From: an uncultured Lachnospiraceae bacterium
Lineage (GTDB): Bacteria; Bacillota; Clostridia; Lachnospirales; Lachnospiraceae
Direction of reading: 5' to 3'
Assembly: GCA_947625755.1 (NCBI GenBank)
Contig: CANQPJ010000002.1
Coordinates: 1 to 64,000, forward strand
DNA: 64,000 nt
A program made the translations under genes and the position numbers. Below are positions 28,138 through 37,890 of the stretch, piece after piece. Each line of letters begins with the position of its first letter. Positions within the stretch are counted from its first letter, which is position 1. The notes under the pieces were generated by a model. It was not told the origin of the DNA. It made no database searches and was given only the letters and a program-made list of their open reading frames with translations.

Positions 28138-28247
28138 AATTCATCCTTTCCCATAATAACGGCTAAACCTTTTCATTTTAATTTTAAATCTTTTACCATT
28201 TTTTTCAACCTTTTTATGGATTGTTTTATAATTTAATAAAATGTACA

Positions 28248-28299
28248 CAAAAAGAGCATCTTAATATGTGTAAATTCCACATTAAAATGCTCTTTCATA
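28248..28299 (-). terminator. asd terminator
   Basis: AAAGAGCATTTTAATGTG...CACATATTAAGATGCTCTTTTT. Confidence 0.75.
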
Positions 28300-28320
28300 A
28301 TTCATTATATATTACATAAA

Positions 28321-29415
28321 TTATTTTGCTTCTATATATCCTTTTGCTACAAGCAATTCTGCAGACAATACAGCTCCGCCCGCAGCGCCTCGGAGTGTAT
28401 TGTGTGACAGTCCGACAAACTTATAATCATATACACTGTCTTCCCTCAAACGTCCTACAGATACTCCCATACCATTCTCAAAATCAACATCCAGAGATAC
28501 CTGTGGTCTGTTATCTTCTTCCAGATACTGAATAAACTGTTTTGGAGCGCTTGGAAGTTCTAATTTCTGTGGTTCGCCACTGAAATTAACCATAGCATCA
28601 ATTAACTCTTCTTTTGTCGGCTTCTTTGCAAATTTAACAAACACAGCTGCAGTATGTCCGTCCAATACAGGAACTCTGATGCATTGAGTCGTAATAATCG
28701 GAGAAGCTGCCTTTACTATTTCACCATTTTTTACTTCACCCCAAAGTCTAAGCGGTTCCTGCTCGGATTTTTCCTCTTCTCCGCCAATAAACGGAATAAT
28801 ATTTCCAACCATCTCGGGCCAATCTTTAAATGTCTTTCCTGCACCTGAAATTGCCTGATATGTGGTGGCAACAACTTCTATCGGTTCGAACTTTTTCCAT
28901 GCAGTAAGAACCGGTGCATAACTCTGAATTGAGCAATTAGGTTTTACAGCAACAAAACCTTTCGTTGTGCCAAGCCTTTTTTTCTGTGCATCTATTACTT
29001 CGTAGTGTTCAGGATTAATTTCCGGAACTACCATCGGAACATCCGGTGTCCATCTATGGGCACTGTTATTAGAAACAACCGGCGTTTCCGTCTTTGCATA
29101 ATCCTCCTCGATTTTTTTAATTTCTTCTTTTGTCATATCAACAGCGCTAAATACAAAATCAACTGTGGAAGCTACAGTTTCTACCTCATTGACATTATGT
29201 ACAATGAGTTTTTTTACACGCTCCGGCATTGGAGCTTCCATTTTCCATCTGTCTCCTACAGCTTCTTCATAGGTTTTCCCTGCAGAACGAGGACTTGCCG
29301 CCAGCGTTACGACCTCAAACCATGGATGATTATCTAAAAGAGTAATAAATCTCTGACCAACCATTCCTGTTGCGCCTAATACACCTACTTTTAACTTCTG
29401 ATCTAATTTCATCAT
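28321..29415 (-). CDS. asd: Aspartate-semialdehyde dehydrogenase
   Basis: KVGVLGATGMVGQRFITLL; VAVKPNCSIQSY; TYQAISGAG. Confidence 0.93.
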   Translation of the reverse strand: MMKLDQKLKVGVLGATGMVGQRFITLLDNHPWFEVVTLAASPRSAGKTYEEAVGDRWKMEAPMPERVKKLIVHNVNEVETVASTVDFVFSAVDMTKEEIKKIEEDYAKTETPVVSNNSAHRWTPDVPMVVPEINPEHYEVIDAQKKRLGTTKGFVAVKPNCSIQSYAPVLTAWKKFEPIEVVATTYQAISGAGKTFKDWPEMVGNIIPFIGGEEEKSEQEPLRLWGEVKNGEIVKAASPIITTQCIRVPVLDGHTAAVFVKFAKKPTKEELIDAMVNFSGEPQKLELPSAPKQFIQYLEEDNRPQVSLDVDFENGMGVSVGRLREDSVYDYKFVGLSHNTLRGAAGGAVLSAELLVAKGYIEAK

Positions 29416-29432
29416 TTTTATCCTCTCTATTT

Positions 29433-29948
29433 CTATTTATTCATATACACTATATTTTTCTCAAAATTATAAGACAGCTTTTTCGTTGTTTCTGACTTTG
29501 ATTCAATTTCTGTTTGTTTTTCTGTATTCTTTTGTTTCTTTAAAATTTCCTGTTGTTCCTGTTCTAACTGTTTTAAATATTGATTTTTTGATTTCACCCA
29601 TGTATCTGACATACATAAGATATTTACCTGTGCCATAAAATAACAGAACATCCACACGATAATCAATCCTATCAGAGAAGAACTGGTTGTATGTTTTTTA
29701 AAAAATGGAAGCTTTTCCCTGTATTTAAAATCAGAAAGGAAAAGCAAAGGGCTAAAAAACATAATGGCAAAAAATATATATTTATATGCCATAAGTACAT
29801 AATCCATTGCTTCAAACTGATAATACCTAATCTCTCCATAGACAGAAGCTCCTATGAAAAATATCATAAATGCATAATATAACAATGCCGGTATCATTTT
29901 GTAAGATTTACCTGAACGAAATCCAAAAACTTTTATACCATCCTTCAT
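29433..29948 (-). CDS. Hypothetical membrane protein
   Basis: 171 aa with three hydrophobic segments. Confidence 0.6.
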   Translation of the reverse strand: MKDGIKVFGFRSGKSYKMIPALLYYAFMIFFIGASVYGEIRYYQFEAMDYVLMAYKYIFFAIMFFSPLLFLSDFKYREKLPFFKKHTTSSSLIGLIIVWMFCYFMAQVNILCMSDTWVKSKNQYLKQLEQEQQEILKKQKNTEKQTEIESKSETTKKLSYNFEKNIVYMNK

Positions 29949-29992
29949 TTATTATCACCTCTAAAACAATGTATCATGGTAAATTTGAAAAA

Positions 29993-30065
29993 AGCTCCCG
30001 GCGTGACTCGAACACGTGACCTGCTCATTACGAGTGAGCTGCTCTACCAACTGAGCTACGGAAGC
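29993..30065 (-). tRNA. tRNA-Thr (anticodon CGT)
   Basis: GCTTCCGTAGCTCAGTTGGTAGAGCAGCTCACTCGTAATGAGCAGGTCACGTGTTCGAGTCACGCCGGGAGCT cloverleaf; no encoded CCA. Confidence 0.95.
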
Positions 30066-30207
30066 ATAATGCGTTCTCTTTAATTTACTATAAGGTTCCA
30101 AAAAAGTCAATGAAGAAAGAAGTATTTACTCTATTTATTTATAATATTTATGTCAAAATAATATTTATGCAATTGAATATCAGACCTTCCTCTGGTATAA
30201 TTTTTTT

Positions 30208-30699
30208 ATGATTAGTTTAAAGATAAAAGATATTAACAATTTTATGCACAAACTCCTTATTTCCAATACTTTTGATGATTTTTTATTATGTGATGGTGAG
30301 ATTGCCACTGCCGGAACTGTTCTCCTGAAAGGGAAAATCAATCAAAATTTCTTTGATATGGATGAACTTGCCTCCCTTAAAGATGAATTTATATATTGGA
30401 AAGAGATAAAGCATATTGCATATGAAACAATTAGAGGCAATAAAGTTCCATGTAAATTGAAACTGATTTTTGCATTGTCCAAAACAAAATATGAAGAAAT
30501 AATAAAAAAATCCGGTATGGATATTCATCCCTCTGAAATTGGCGGATTGTATATTCATATTCTTTATGAAAAGAATCAGATTGTAATTATCACAGGAACA
30601 TCCCTAAATACCTTTACAATGGATAAGACACTGGATAAATATTGGGACAATGCTGTTACTTCGTTTCTTGCGCAGCATTTTGACTGCAGTATAATGTAA
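30208..30699 (+). CDS. Conserved hypothetical protein (DUF5721-like, tentative)
   Basis: 163 aa ORF; family assignment from recall only. Confidence 0.6.
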   Translation: MISLKIKDINNFMHKLLISNTFDDFLLCDGEIATAGTVLLKGKINQNFFDMDELASLKDEFIYWKEIKHIAYETIRGNKVPCKLKLIFALSKTKYEEIIKKSGMDIHPSEIGGLYIHILYEKNQIVIITGTSLNTFTMDKTLDKYWDNAVTSFLAQHFDCSIM

Positions 30700-30760
30700 T
30701 TTTCATTGATGCAGAACACATTTCTAAATTGTTATTAAAATATGAACAAAAAGTAAATTT

Positions 30761-30787
30761 TTAGCACTCTTGCAGATGGAGTGCTAA
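30761..30787 (+). promoter_or_regulatory. CIRCE element (HrcA operator)
   Basis: TTAGCACTC-N9-GAGTGCTAA, perfect. Confidence 0.95.
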
Positions 30788-30889
30788 TTTTTTATTGACA
30801 TTTTTCTTTCTTGCGTTAAAATTGTCATTGTTGGTGATATTTACCATATATGTTTGTAAATAATTATTTAAGATAAAGGAGTGAAGATT

Positions 30890-32878
30890 ATGTCAAAAAA
30901 TGGAAGTTTATCAATTAATAGTGAAAATATTTTTCCTATTATTAAAAAATGGCTTTATTCTGACCACGACATCTTTTTTAGAGAATTAGTTTCCAATGGT
31001 TGTGATGCCATTACAAAATTAAAAAAACTGGATATGATTGGAGAAGCCAAAGTCGACAGTGATGAAGAATTTAAAATTCAGGTTCTTGTTAACCCTGAAG
31101 AAAAAACTCTTACATTTATTGATAACGGTATTGGTATGACTGAAGATGAGGTAGATGAATATATCAATCAGATTGCTTTTTCCGGTGCGGAAGCATTTTT
31201 GGAACAATATAAGGATAAAACTTCAGAAGACCAGATTATTGGACATTTCGGTCTTGGATTCTACTCTGCTTTTATGGTAGCAGACAGAGTTACCATCGAA
31301 ACATTATCATATAAAGAAGGCGCAAAAGCTGTTCTTTGGAATTGTGAAGAAGGAACAGAATTTTCTATGACAGATTCAGACAAATCGGATAGAGGTACTG
31401 TTATTACCCTTTATTTAAATGAAGACAGCGTAGAATTTTGTAATCTCTATCGTGCACAGGAAGTTTTAAATAAATACTGTTCGTTTATGCCGGTGGAAAT
31501 ATTTATTTCGGATCCGACAGCTGAAACCGAATATGATACCATTCCGGAAGATGAAGTGACAGAGAAAGATACGGTCGTAGAACATATTGTTGAGCCTGCC
31601 AAGACGGAAGAAAAAGAAAATGAAGATGGAACCAAAGAAACCGTTGAGACAGAGCCGGAAAAACATATGGCAAAAATTGTAAAGCGTCCGGTAAGTATAA
31701 GTGATACTACACCTCTTTGGACAAAACATCCAAATGAATGCAGCGATGAAGAATATCGCGAATTTTATCACCGCGTCTTTATGGATTATAAGGAACCTCT
31801 GTTCTGGATTCACTTAAATATGGATTATCCATTTAACTTAAAAGGTATTTTATATTTTCCAAAAATCAATATGGAATATGAATCCATTGAAGGAACAATT
31901 AAACTATATAATAATCAGGTATTTATTGCTGATAATATTAAAGAAGTCATTCCTGAATTTTTAATGTTGCTGAAAGGTGTGATTGACTGTCCGGACCTTC
32001 CATTGAATGTATCCCGTTCTGCACTTCAAAATGACGGATTTGTCAAGAAGATTTCTGACTATATTACGAAGAAAGTCGCAGATAAACTTTCCGGAATGTG
32101 TAAAACAGATAAAGAAAACTATGAAAAATACTGGGATGATATTAGTCCATTTATTAAGTTTGGCTGTTTAAAAGACGAAAAGTTCTGTGAAAAAATGACA
32201 GACTATGTACTATTTAAAAATTTAGATAATAAATATCTTACATTTACAGAGGCTTTGGAGGAAAATAAGGAAAAACATGAAAATACAATTTTCTATACCA
32301 ATGACCCTGTACAGCAAAGCCAGTATGTAAATATGTTTCAAGCGGAAGGTATTGATGCAGTTATTTTAAAAGATAACATTGACCAGCCATTTATCTCCCA
32401 GTTGGAAGCAAAAAACGAAGGAATAAAATTCAAACGTATCGACGACGAATTAAGTGATTCCTTTACCGAGGAATTAAGTGAGGATGATGAAAAGAATCTG
32501 AAAGAAAAATTATCAGAAAGCTTTAAAAAAGCCCTTGGTCGTGAAATAGATATTAAAGTCCAGAAATTAAAAGATGAAAAAGTATCCTCCATGATTACAG
32601 TTTCAGAGGAAACACGTCGTATGCAAGATATGATGAAAATGTATGGAATGTCGGGTATGGATCCGTCCATGTTTGGCGGTGCCGGAGAAACTCTGACACT
32701 GAATGCCAACAATGCTTTAGTTAAGTATATTCTGGCATCTCCGGATGGAGAAAATACAGAGCTTATCTGCAAGCAGCTCTATGATTTGGCATTAATCAGC
32801 CATACACCATTAAATCCGGACAGCATGACTGCTTTTATTGAAAGAAGCAACAAAATACTGGAAATTTTAACAAAATAA
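30890..32878 (+). CDS. htpG: Molecular chaperone HtpG (Hsp90)
   Basis: FRELVSNGCDAITKLKKL; IDNGIGMTEDEV; GHFGLGFYSAFMVAD; DLPLNVSRS. Confidence 0.96.
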   Translation: MSKNGSLSINSENIFPIIKKWLYSDHDIFFRELVSNGCDAITKLKKLDMIGEAKVDSDEEFKIQVLVNPEEKTLTFIDNGIGMTEDEVDEYINQIAFSGAEAFLEQYKDKTSEDQIIGHFGLGFYSAFMVADRVTIETLSYKEGAKAVLWNCEEGTEFSMTDSDKSDRGTVITLYLNEDSVEFCNLYRAQEVLNKYCSFMPVEIFISDPTAETEYDTIPEDEVTEKDTVVEHIVEPAKTEEKENEDGTKETVETEPEKHMAKIVKRPVSISDTTPLWTKHPNECSDEEYREFYHRVFMDYKEPLFWIHLNMDYPFNLKGILYFPKINMEYESIEGTIKLYNNQVFIADNIKEVIPEFLMLLKGVIDCPDLPLNVSRSALQNDGFVKKISDYITKKVADKLSGMCKTDKENYEKYWDDISPFIKFGCLKDEKFCEKMTDYVLFKNLDNKYLTFTEALEENKEKHENTIFYTNDPVQQSQYVNMFQAEGIDAVILKDNIDQPFISQLEAKNEGIKFKRIDDELSDSFTEELSEDDEKNLKEKLSESFKKALGREIDIKVQKLKDEKVSSMITVSEETRRMQDMMKMYGMSGMDPSMFGGAGETLTLNANNALVKYILASPDGENTELICKQLYDLALISHTPLNPDSMTAFIERSNKILEILTK

Positions 32879-32906
32879 ATCTGTTCATTAATATTTATAT
32901 AAAATA

Positions 32907-32955
32907 AAAGGTATTAAAACTCCCAATATCACAAGAGGTAGTTTTAATACCTTTT
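32907..32955. terminator. Bidirectional terminator between htpG and MBL gene
   Basis: AAAGGTATTAAAACT...AGTTTTAATACCTTTTT. Confidence 0.8.
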
Positions 32956-32998
32956 TAAATTAAAAAACATTTATATGCCGCAAAAGATAATCAGGATA

Positions 32999-34606
32999 TT
33001 AACGGTCCCATTTATCGCATAAAGACTGAATCTGGCTGGTAAACTTTGCAATATCTTTGTTTGCTCCACCTTCATTCCGCTTGATGACTGCCATTAATCT
33101 GTGTCCGGCATTTACAAGATTATCATATAGTCCCGATGCCCTCTTCTGTTTTGCTTTTTGGCTTATTTTAATTGGAACTCCTTCTTTTATCAGCTCTCCT
33201 GTCGCCAGATTAAATTGTGTACCGCTAAAAGGAGCATATGTATCATATCCGTATTCTTTGCTTAACAATTCGGCAAATATATCACATACATGGTCTTCTC
33301 CATGTACTACAAAAACCTTTTCCGGTTTTTGTTTCATTGCATTCAGCCATTTTATCAACTCTCTTTGGTCACCATGCCCGCTGATTCCCTTGAGGTTTTC
33401 AATATGCGCATTCACTGCAATTTCTTCACCAAACAATTTAACTGTCTTTGCTCCCTCCAGAATTGCTCTCCCCAAAGTACCCGGAGTCTGAAATCCTACA
33501 AAAAGAATTGTGTTATTTTCCCTCCATAAATTATGTTTCAAATGATGCCTGATACGCCCTGCCTCACACATTCCCGATGCAGACAAAATAACTTTTGGCT
33601 TTGTATCTTCATTAATTGCCACTGATTCATTACTGGTAACTGCCAATTTAAGTCCCGAAAATTGCAGTGGATTAATTCCATTGTTAATTAATTGCATTGT
33701 CTCATCATCAAAACATTCTATAACATCTCCATGAAAAATATTCGTTGCTTCAACAGCCAGAGGACTGTCTACAAAAACTTCAAAATCAGGATAATTGACC
33801 ACCATGCCTTCATCTTTTATTTTCCGCATAAAATATAACATTTCCTGTGTTCTTCCCACAGCAAAAGATGGAATGACAACATTTCCACCTCTGGCAAAGG
33901 TCTCATTCAGTATACGCACTAACTCCCCTATATAATCCGGTCTCTCACCATGAAGTCGGTCACCATATGTAGACTCGATTAAAACATAATCGGCACCCGT
34001 TAAAAACACGGGATCCTTTATAATCGGCTTATTAATATTACCAATATCACCTGAAAAAATAATCTTTTTTGTTATTTGATTCTCATTTAAAGTCATTTCA
34101 ATACTTGCGGAACCTAACAAATGACCTGCATCATAAAATTTAACGGATATTTCATCACATATGGAAACTTCCATGTCATACTCAAGTGGTACCATCAATT
34201 CACATGCAGACACAGCATCATCCATCGTATAAATCGGCTCCACCGATTCTTTTCCTGCCCGTTTTGCCTTTCTGCTCTTCCATTGAGACTCAAATTCCTG
34301 AATATGTGCGCTATCACGCAACATAATATTGCATAATTCGCAGGTAGCTTTTGTCGCAAAAATCTGACCTTTAAATCCTCTTTTCACCATCAACGGTATC
34401 AATCCGGAATGGTCAATATGTGCATGTGTTAAGAATATATAGTCAATCTCTCCCGCGGCAACCGGTAGTTCCTGATTGACATATATGTCCTTTCCCTGTT
34501 CCATGCCGCAATCTACAATGGCTTTTTTATCTCCTATTTCTAAATAATGACAACTCCCTGTCACCTCATGGTCGGCTCCTAAAAATGTAAGAATCACATC
34601 AATCAT
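32999..34606 (-). CDS. MBL-fold beta-CASP RNA-processing-type hydrolase
   Basis: FLTHAHIDHSGLIP; ESTYGDRLH; PSFAVGRTQEML; VFVVHGE. Confidence 0.9.
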   Translation of the reverse strand: MIDVILTFLGADHEVTGSCHYLEIGDKKAIVDCGMEQGKDIYVNQELPVAAGEIDYIFLTHAHIDHSGLIPLMVKRGFKGQIFATKATCELCNIMLRDSAHIQEFESQWKSRKAKRAGKESVEPIYTMDDAVSACELMVPLEYDMEVSICDEISVKFYDAGHLLGSASIEMTLNENQITKKIIFSGDIGNINKPIIKDPVFLTGADYVLIESTYGDRLHGERPDYIGELVRILNETFARGGNVVIPSFAVGRTQEMLYFMRKIKDEGMVVNYPDFEVFVDSPLAVEATNIFHGDVIECFDDETMQLINNGINPLQFSGLKLAVTSNESVAINEDTKPKVILSASGMCEAGRIRHHLKHNLWRENNTILFVGFQTPGTLGRAILEGAKTVKLFGEEIAVNAHIENLKGISGHGDQRELIKWLNAMKQKPEKVFVVHGEDHVCDIFAELLSKEYGYDTYAPFSGTQFNLATGELIKEGVPIKISQKAKQKRASGLYDNLVNAGHRLMAVIKRNEGGANKDIAKFTSQIQSLCDKWDR

Positions 34607-34682
34607 CCCCTTTTCTATCTCAATACAACCTTATCAGAAGCTCTTGTGTGCCTTCGATTTGTTCAGTTTACGGTGATTACTA

Positions 34683-35630
34683 TTATACAATATTTTCAAA
34701 AATATCATCTACTGCCTGTTCATATTTATGAATATTCTGTGCTTTACGAATCATTTTTGCAGCTTTATGTTGATTCGTAGTCATAAAAGACAGATAATTC
34801 CATATTTCAATCATTTTATTCAGCAAATGTCTTTCCGAGCTCATCTCTTTCATATAATCTGCATATAACCGGTCATGAAAAGCCCTTATTTTTTTAAAAA
34901 GCTCATCACCTTTTTCCTCTTTCTTTTCTTGGAATTTGATTTCATTTACCAAATTAGGATTCCTCAAGAGTCCCCGTCCGAGCATAACAGAGTCAATCTG
35001 ATATTTTGAAGTTATCTTTGCATAGTCCTCAACAGTAAATATATTTCCATTATAACACAAAGGATTCTTACTTGTATAATAAATATAATCAAAGGTTTCC
35101 ATATCAGGTTCTCCCCGATATAATTGAACTCTTGTTCTTGGGTGTACAATGATTTCATTAAAAGGAAACTTATTGTATACTTCCATAATTTCCGTAAACT
35201 CTGATGCATCCGTCATACCAATTCGGGTTTTTACAGATATTTTCATATCTAATGTTGAAAACACTTCATCAAAAAACTTTTCCATCAGATATGTATCTTT
35301 CAAAAATCCGGCACCACGCCCTTTAGAAACTACAGTTCCGGAAGGACAGCCTGCATTTAGATTAACCTCTGTATATCCCATATCTGCAATTTGTCTTGCA
35401 CCTTTTATAAAATATTCTGCACTATTTGCCATAATCTGTGGAACAAGATAGACTTTTTTACTATTGTTTTCTGGTAATAAATCTTTTATTTCTTTTCCTT
35501 TTAATTTTGGGTTATGGCAGGGAGAAATAAAGGGCGAAAAATATTTGTCCGGTCCGCCGAAAAAATCTGCAAAGGCATTTCTATATATAAATCCTGTAAC
35601 ACCATCAATTGGTGCAAAATAAATTTTCAT
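34683..35630 (-). CDS. tRNA-dihydrouridine synthase family protein
   Basis: NLNAGCPSGTVVSKGRGAGFLKD; VKTRIGM; GRGLLRNPNL. Confidence 0.9.
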   Translation of the reverse strand: MKIYFAPIDGVTGFIYRNAFADFFGGPDKYFSPFISPCHNPKLKGKEIKDLLPENNSKKVYLVPQIMANSAEYFIKGARQIADMGYTEVNLNAGCPSGTVVSKGRGAGFLKDTYLMEKFFDEVFSTLDMKISVKTRIGMTDASEFTEIMEVYNKFPFNEIIVHPRTRVQLYRGEPDMETFDYIYYTSKNPLCYNGNIFTVEDYAKITSKYQIDSVMLGRGLLRNPNLVNEIKFQEKKEEKGDELFKKIRAFHDRLYADYMKEMSSERHLLNKMIEIWNYLSFMTTNQHKAAKMIRKAQNIHKYEQAVDDIFENIV

Positions 35631-35688
35631 GTTTTTCTCCTAACAGCTTCCAATACCAGCCATCAGCTTCCGCTTATGGCTTCCACCA

Positions 35689-35828
35689 ATACAGTTCAGC
35701 CATCAGCTCGAAAATCCTACGGATTTCCTCGCTGTGATGGCTCACCATATGATATAGGAGATATAGGACAAATATTCTGCAAGCAGCCTTTTGTCCTATA
35801 TCTCCTATATCGCATGGCTGAACTGTAT
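35689..35828. repeat. Long nested inverted repeat between dus and argH
   Basis: Outer arms 35689-35703/35814-35828 (15 bp perfect); inner arms 35751-35772/35790-35811 (22 bp perfect). Confidence 0.85.
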
Positions 35829-35944
35829 ATCATTATATCAAAAGATGATTTCAAAAACTACTGTTATATGTTATACTTTTAGAGGTATATAACCGAATAG
35901 ATGAAAAAATATATACAAATATATCAATTAAGTGAGGTATACAT

Positions 35945-37318
35945 ATGAAATTGTGGGGAGGTCGTTTTACCAAGGAAGAAAACCAGTTAGTTCATAATTT
36001 TAATGAATCTCTTTCTTTTGACCAAAAATTTTATGCACAGGATATTCGTGGCAGTATTGCACATGTAAAGATGCTCGGAAAACAAAATATTATTACTAAA
36101 GATGAAATGAATCAGATTATTGATGGATTAAACGGTATTAAGACGGATATTGATACCGGAAAATTAAGGTTTTCGAAAGAAAGTGAAGATATTCATAGTT
36201 TTGTGGAAGCAAATCTTATTGAACGGATTGGAGATGCCGGTAAAAAACTTCACACCGGACGCAGCCGTAACGACCAGGTCGCTCTTGATATGAAACTTTA
36301 TACAAGAGATGAAGTTGTTGAAATAAACACTTTATTAAAAACACTGCTTTCTTCTCTTTTAAAAGTAATGGAAAAAAATACGGAAACTTATATGCCGGGC
36401 TTTACTCATTTACAAAAAGCCCAGCCAATTACATTGGCACACCATTTTGGAGCATATTTTGAAATGTTTAAACGTGACAGAGACAGACTGGATGATATTT
36501 ATGAGCGGATGAATTATTGTCCGTTAGGCTCCGGTGCATTGGCTGGTACAACTTATCCTCTTGACAGAGAATACACAGCCTCTCTTTTGGACTTTAAAGG
36601 CGTAACACTCAACAGTATGGATTCTGTATCAGACAGAGATTACGTTATTGAACTGTTAAGTTGTTTATCTACAATTATGATGCATTTTAGCCGGTTTTGT
36701 GAAGAGATATGTATTTGGAATTCAAACGAATACCGGTTTGTAAATATTGATGATTCATACAGCACAGGCTCCAGTATTATGCCGCAAAAAAAGAATCCTG
36801 ATATTGCTGAATTAATTCGTGGAAAGACAGGTCGTGTATATGGCGCCCTTACTTCCATTCTTACAACAATGAAAGGAATTCCACTGGCATACAACAAAGA
36901 TATGCAGGAAGATAAAGAATTGACTTTTGATGCCATAGATACTGTCAAGGGATGTATTGTTTTGTTTACAGGTATGATAGATACAATGACCTTTAACAAA
37001 GATATTATGGAAGCAAGTACAAAACATGGTTTTACAAATGCAACAGATGCCGCAGATTATCTTGTAAACCACGGGGTACCATTTAGAGATGCACATGGAA
37101 TTGTCGGAGAATTAGTTCTCTTTTGCGAGGAAAAGGGAATTGCTTTAGATGACATGACATTAGAAGAATATAATGCTATCAGTCCTGTATTTGAAAATGA
37201 TATTTACGAAGCAATCAGTCTTGAAACATGCATTAACAAACGTATGACCATTGGTGCTCCGAGTCCGGAAGCAATGAACAATACGATTAAAATATATAGG
37301 GAATATCTGAATAAATAG
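35945..37318 (+). CDS. argH: Argininosuccinate lyase
   Basis: MKLWGGRFTKEENQLV; HTGRSRNDQVALD; GSSIMPQKKNPDIAELIRGKTGRV. Confidence 0.96.
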   Translation: MKLWGGRFTKEENQLVHNFNESLSFDQKFYAQDIRGSIAHVKMLGKQNIITKDEMNQIIDGLNGIKTDIDTGKLRFSKESEDIHSFVEANLIERIGDAGKKLHTGRSRNDQVALDMKLYTRDEVVEINTLLKTLLSSLLKVMEKNTETYMPGFTHLQKAQPITLAHHFGAYFEMFKRDRDRLDDIYERMNYCPLGSGALAGTTYPLDREYTASLLDFKGVTLNSMDSVSDRDYVIELLSCLSTIMMHFSRFCEEICIWNSNEYRFVNIDDSYSTGSSIMPQKKNPDIAELIRGKTGRVYGALTSILTTMKGIPLAYNKDMQEDKELTFDAIDTVKGCIVLFTGMIDTMTFNKDIMEASTKHGFTNATDAADYLVNHGVPFRDAHGIVGELVLFCEEKGIALDDMTLEEYNAISPVFENDIYEAISLETCINKRMTIGAPSPEAMNNTIKIYREYLNK

Positions 37319-37331
37319 TTGAAATTATAAT

Positions 37332-37392
37332 AAGAGAATGACAGAATTTACACTTTCAGAAAAAATGCTATCCTTCTGTCATTCTCTTTTTT
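37332..37392 (+). terminator. argH terminator
   Basis: AGAGAATGACAGAA...TTCTGTCATTCTCTTTTTTT. Confidence 0.85.
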
Positions 37393-37539
37393 TATAATAT
37401 ATTTGGAATGTTAAAAAAGCCTCTGGTTAGCAGAACCTGCATCCGCATTAGCGACGCAGGTTCTGTCTTTCTATATTTATTGGATAATTATTGATTTTAG
37501 TGTAAGTTCTAAAATTACACTTTTCATTTTCTGCCATAT

Positions 37540-37889
37540 TTATAATTTACATATATTAATATTTTATAATTTTATATAGATATGTAATATATTTTCACTT
37601 GCTATGAATTTCTCAATAATTTACATATATATTTGCCTTGTTTTGTAAAAAATATATGTAATTCATTCTCACCAGTTATAGATTTCTCAAAAATTTACAT
37701 ATATATTTGGATTGTTTTGTAAAAAATATATGTAATTTATTCTCACCAGTTATGGATTTCTCAAAAATTTACATATATTTTTAGCTTGTTTTGCATAAAA
37801 TATATGTAATTTATTCTCACCCATCATGAATTTTCCATAGATTTTACACGTATATCTGGCAGCTTGACAAAAACTTTTTTACAGTTCCC
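37540..37889. repeat. 74-bp-period repeat element, copy A
   Basis: TTACAT/TTACAC anchors at 37547, 37621, 37695, 37769 and 37844. Confidence 0.85.
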
Positions 37890-37890
37890 T

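Noticed and set aside
37540-37889. CRISPR-like array (regular 74-bp period)
   Set aside because: Units are similar over their full length rather than alternating repeat/unique spacer, and no cas genes are nearby.
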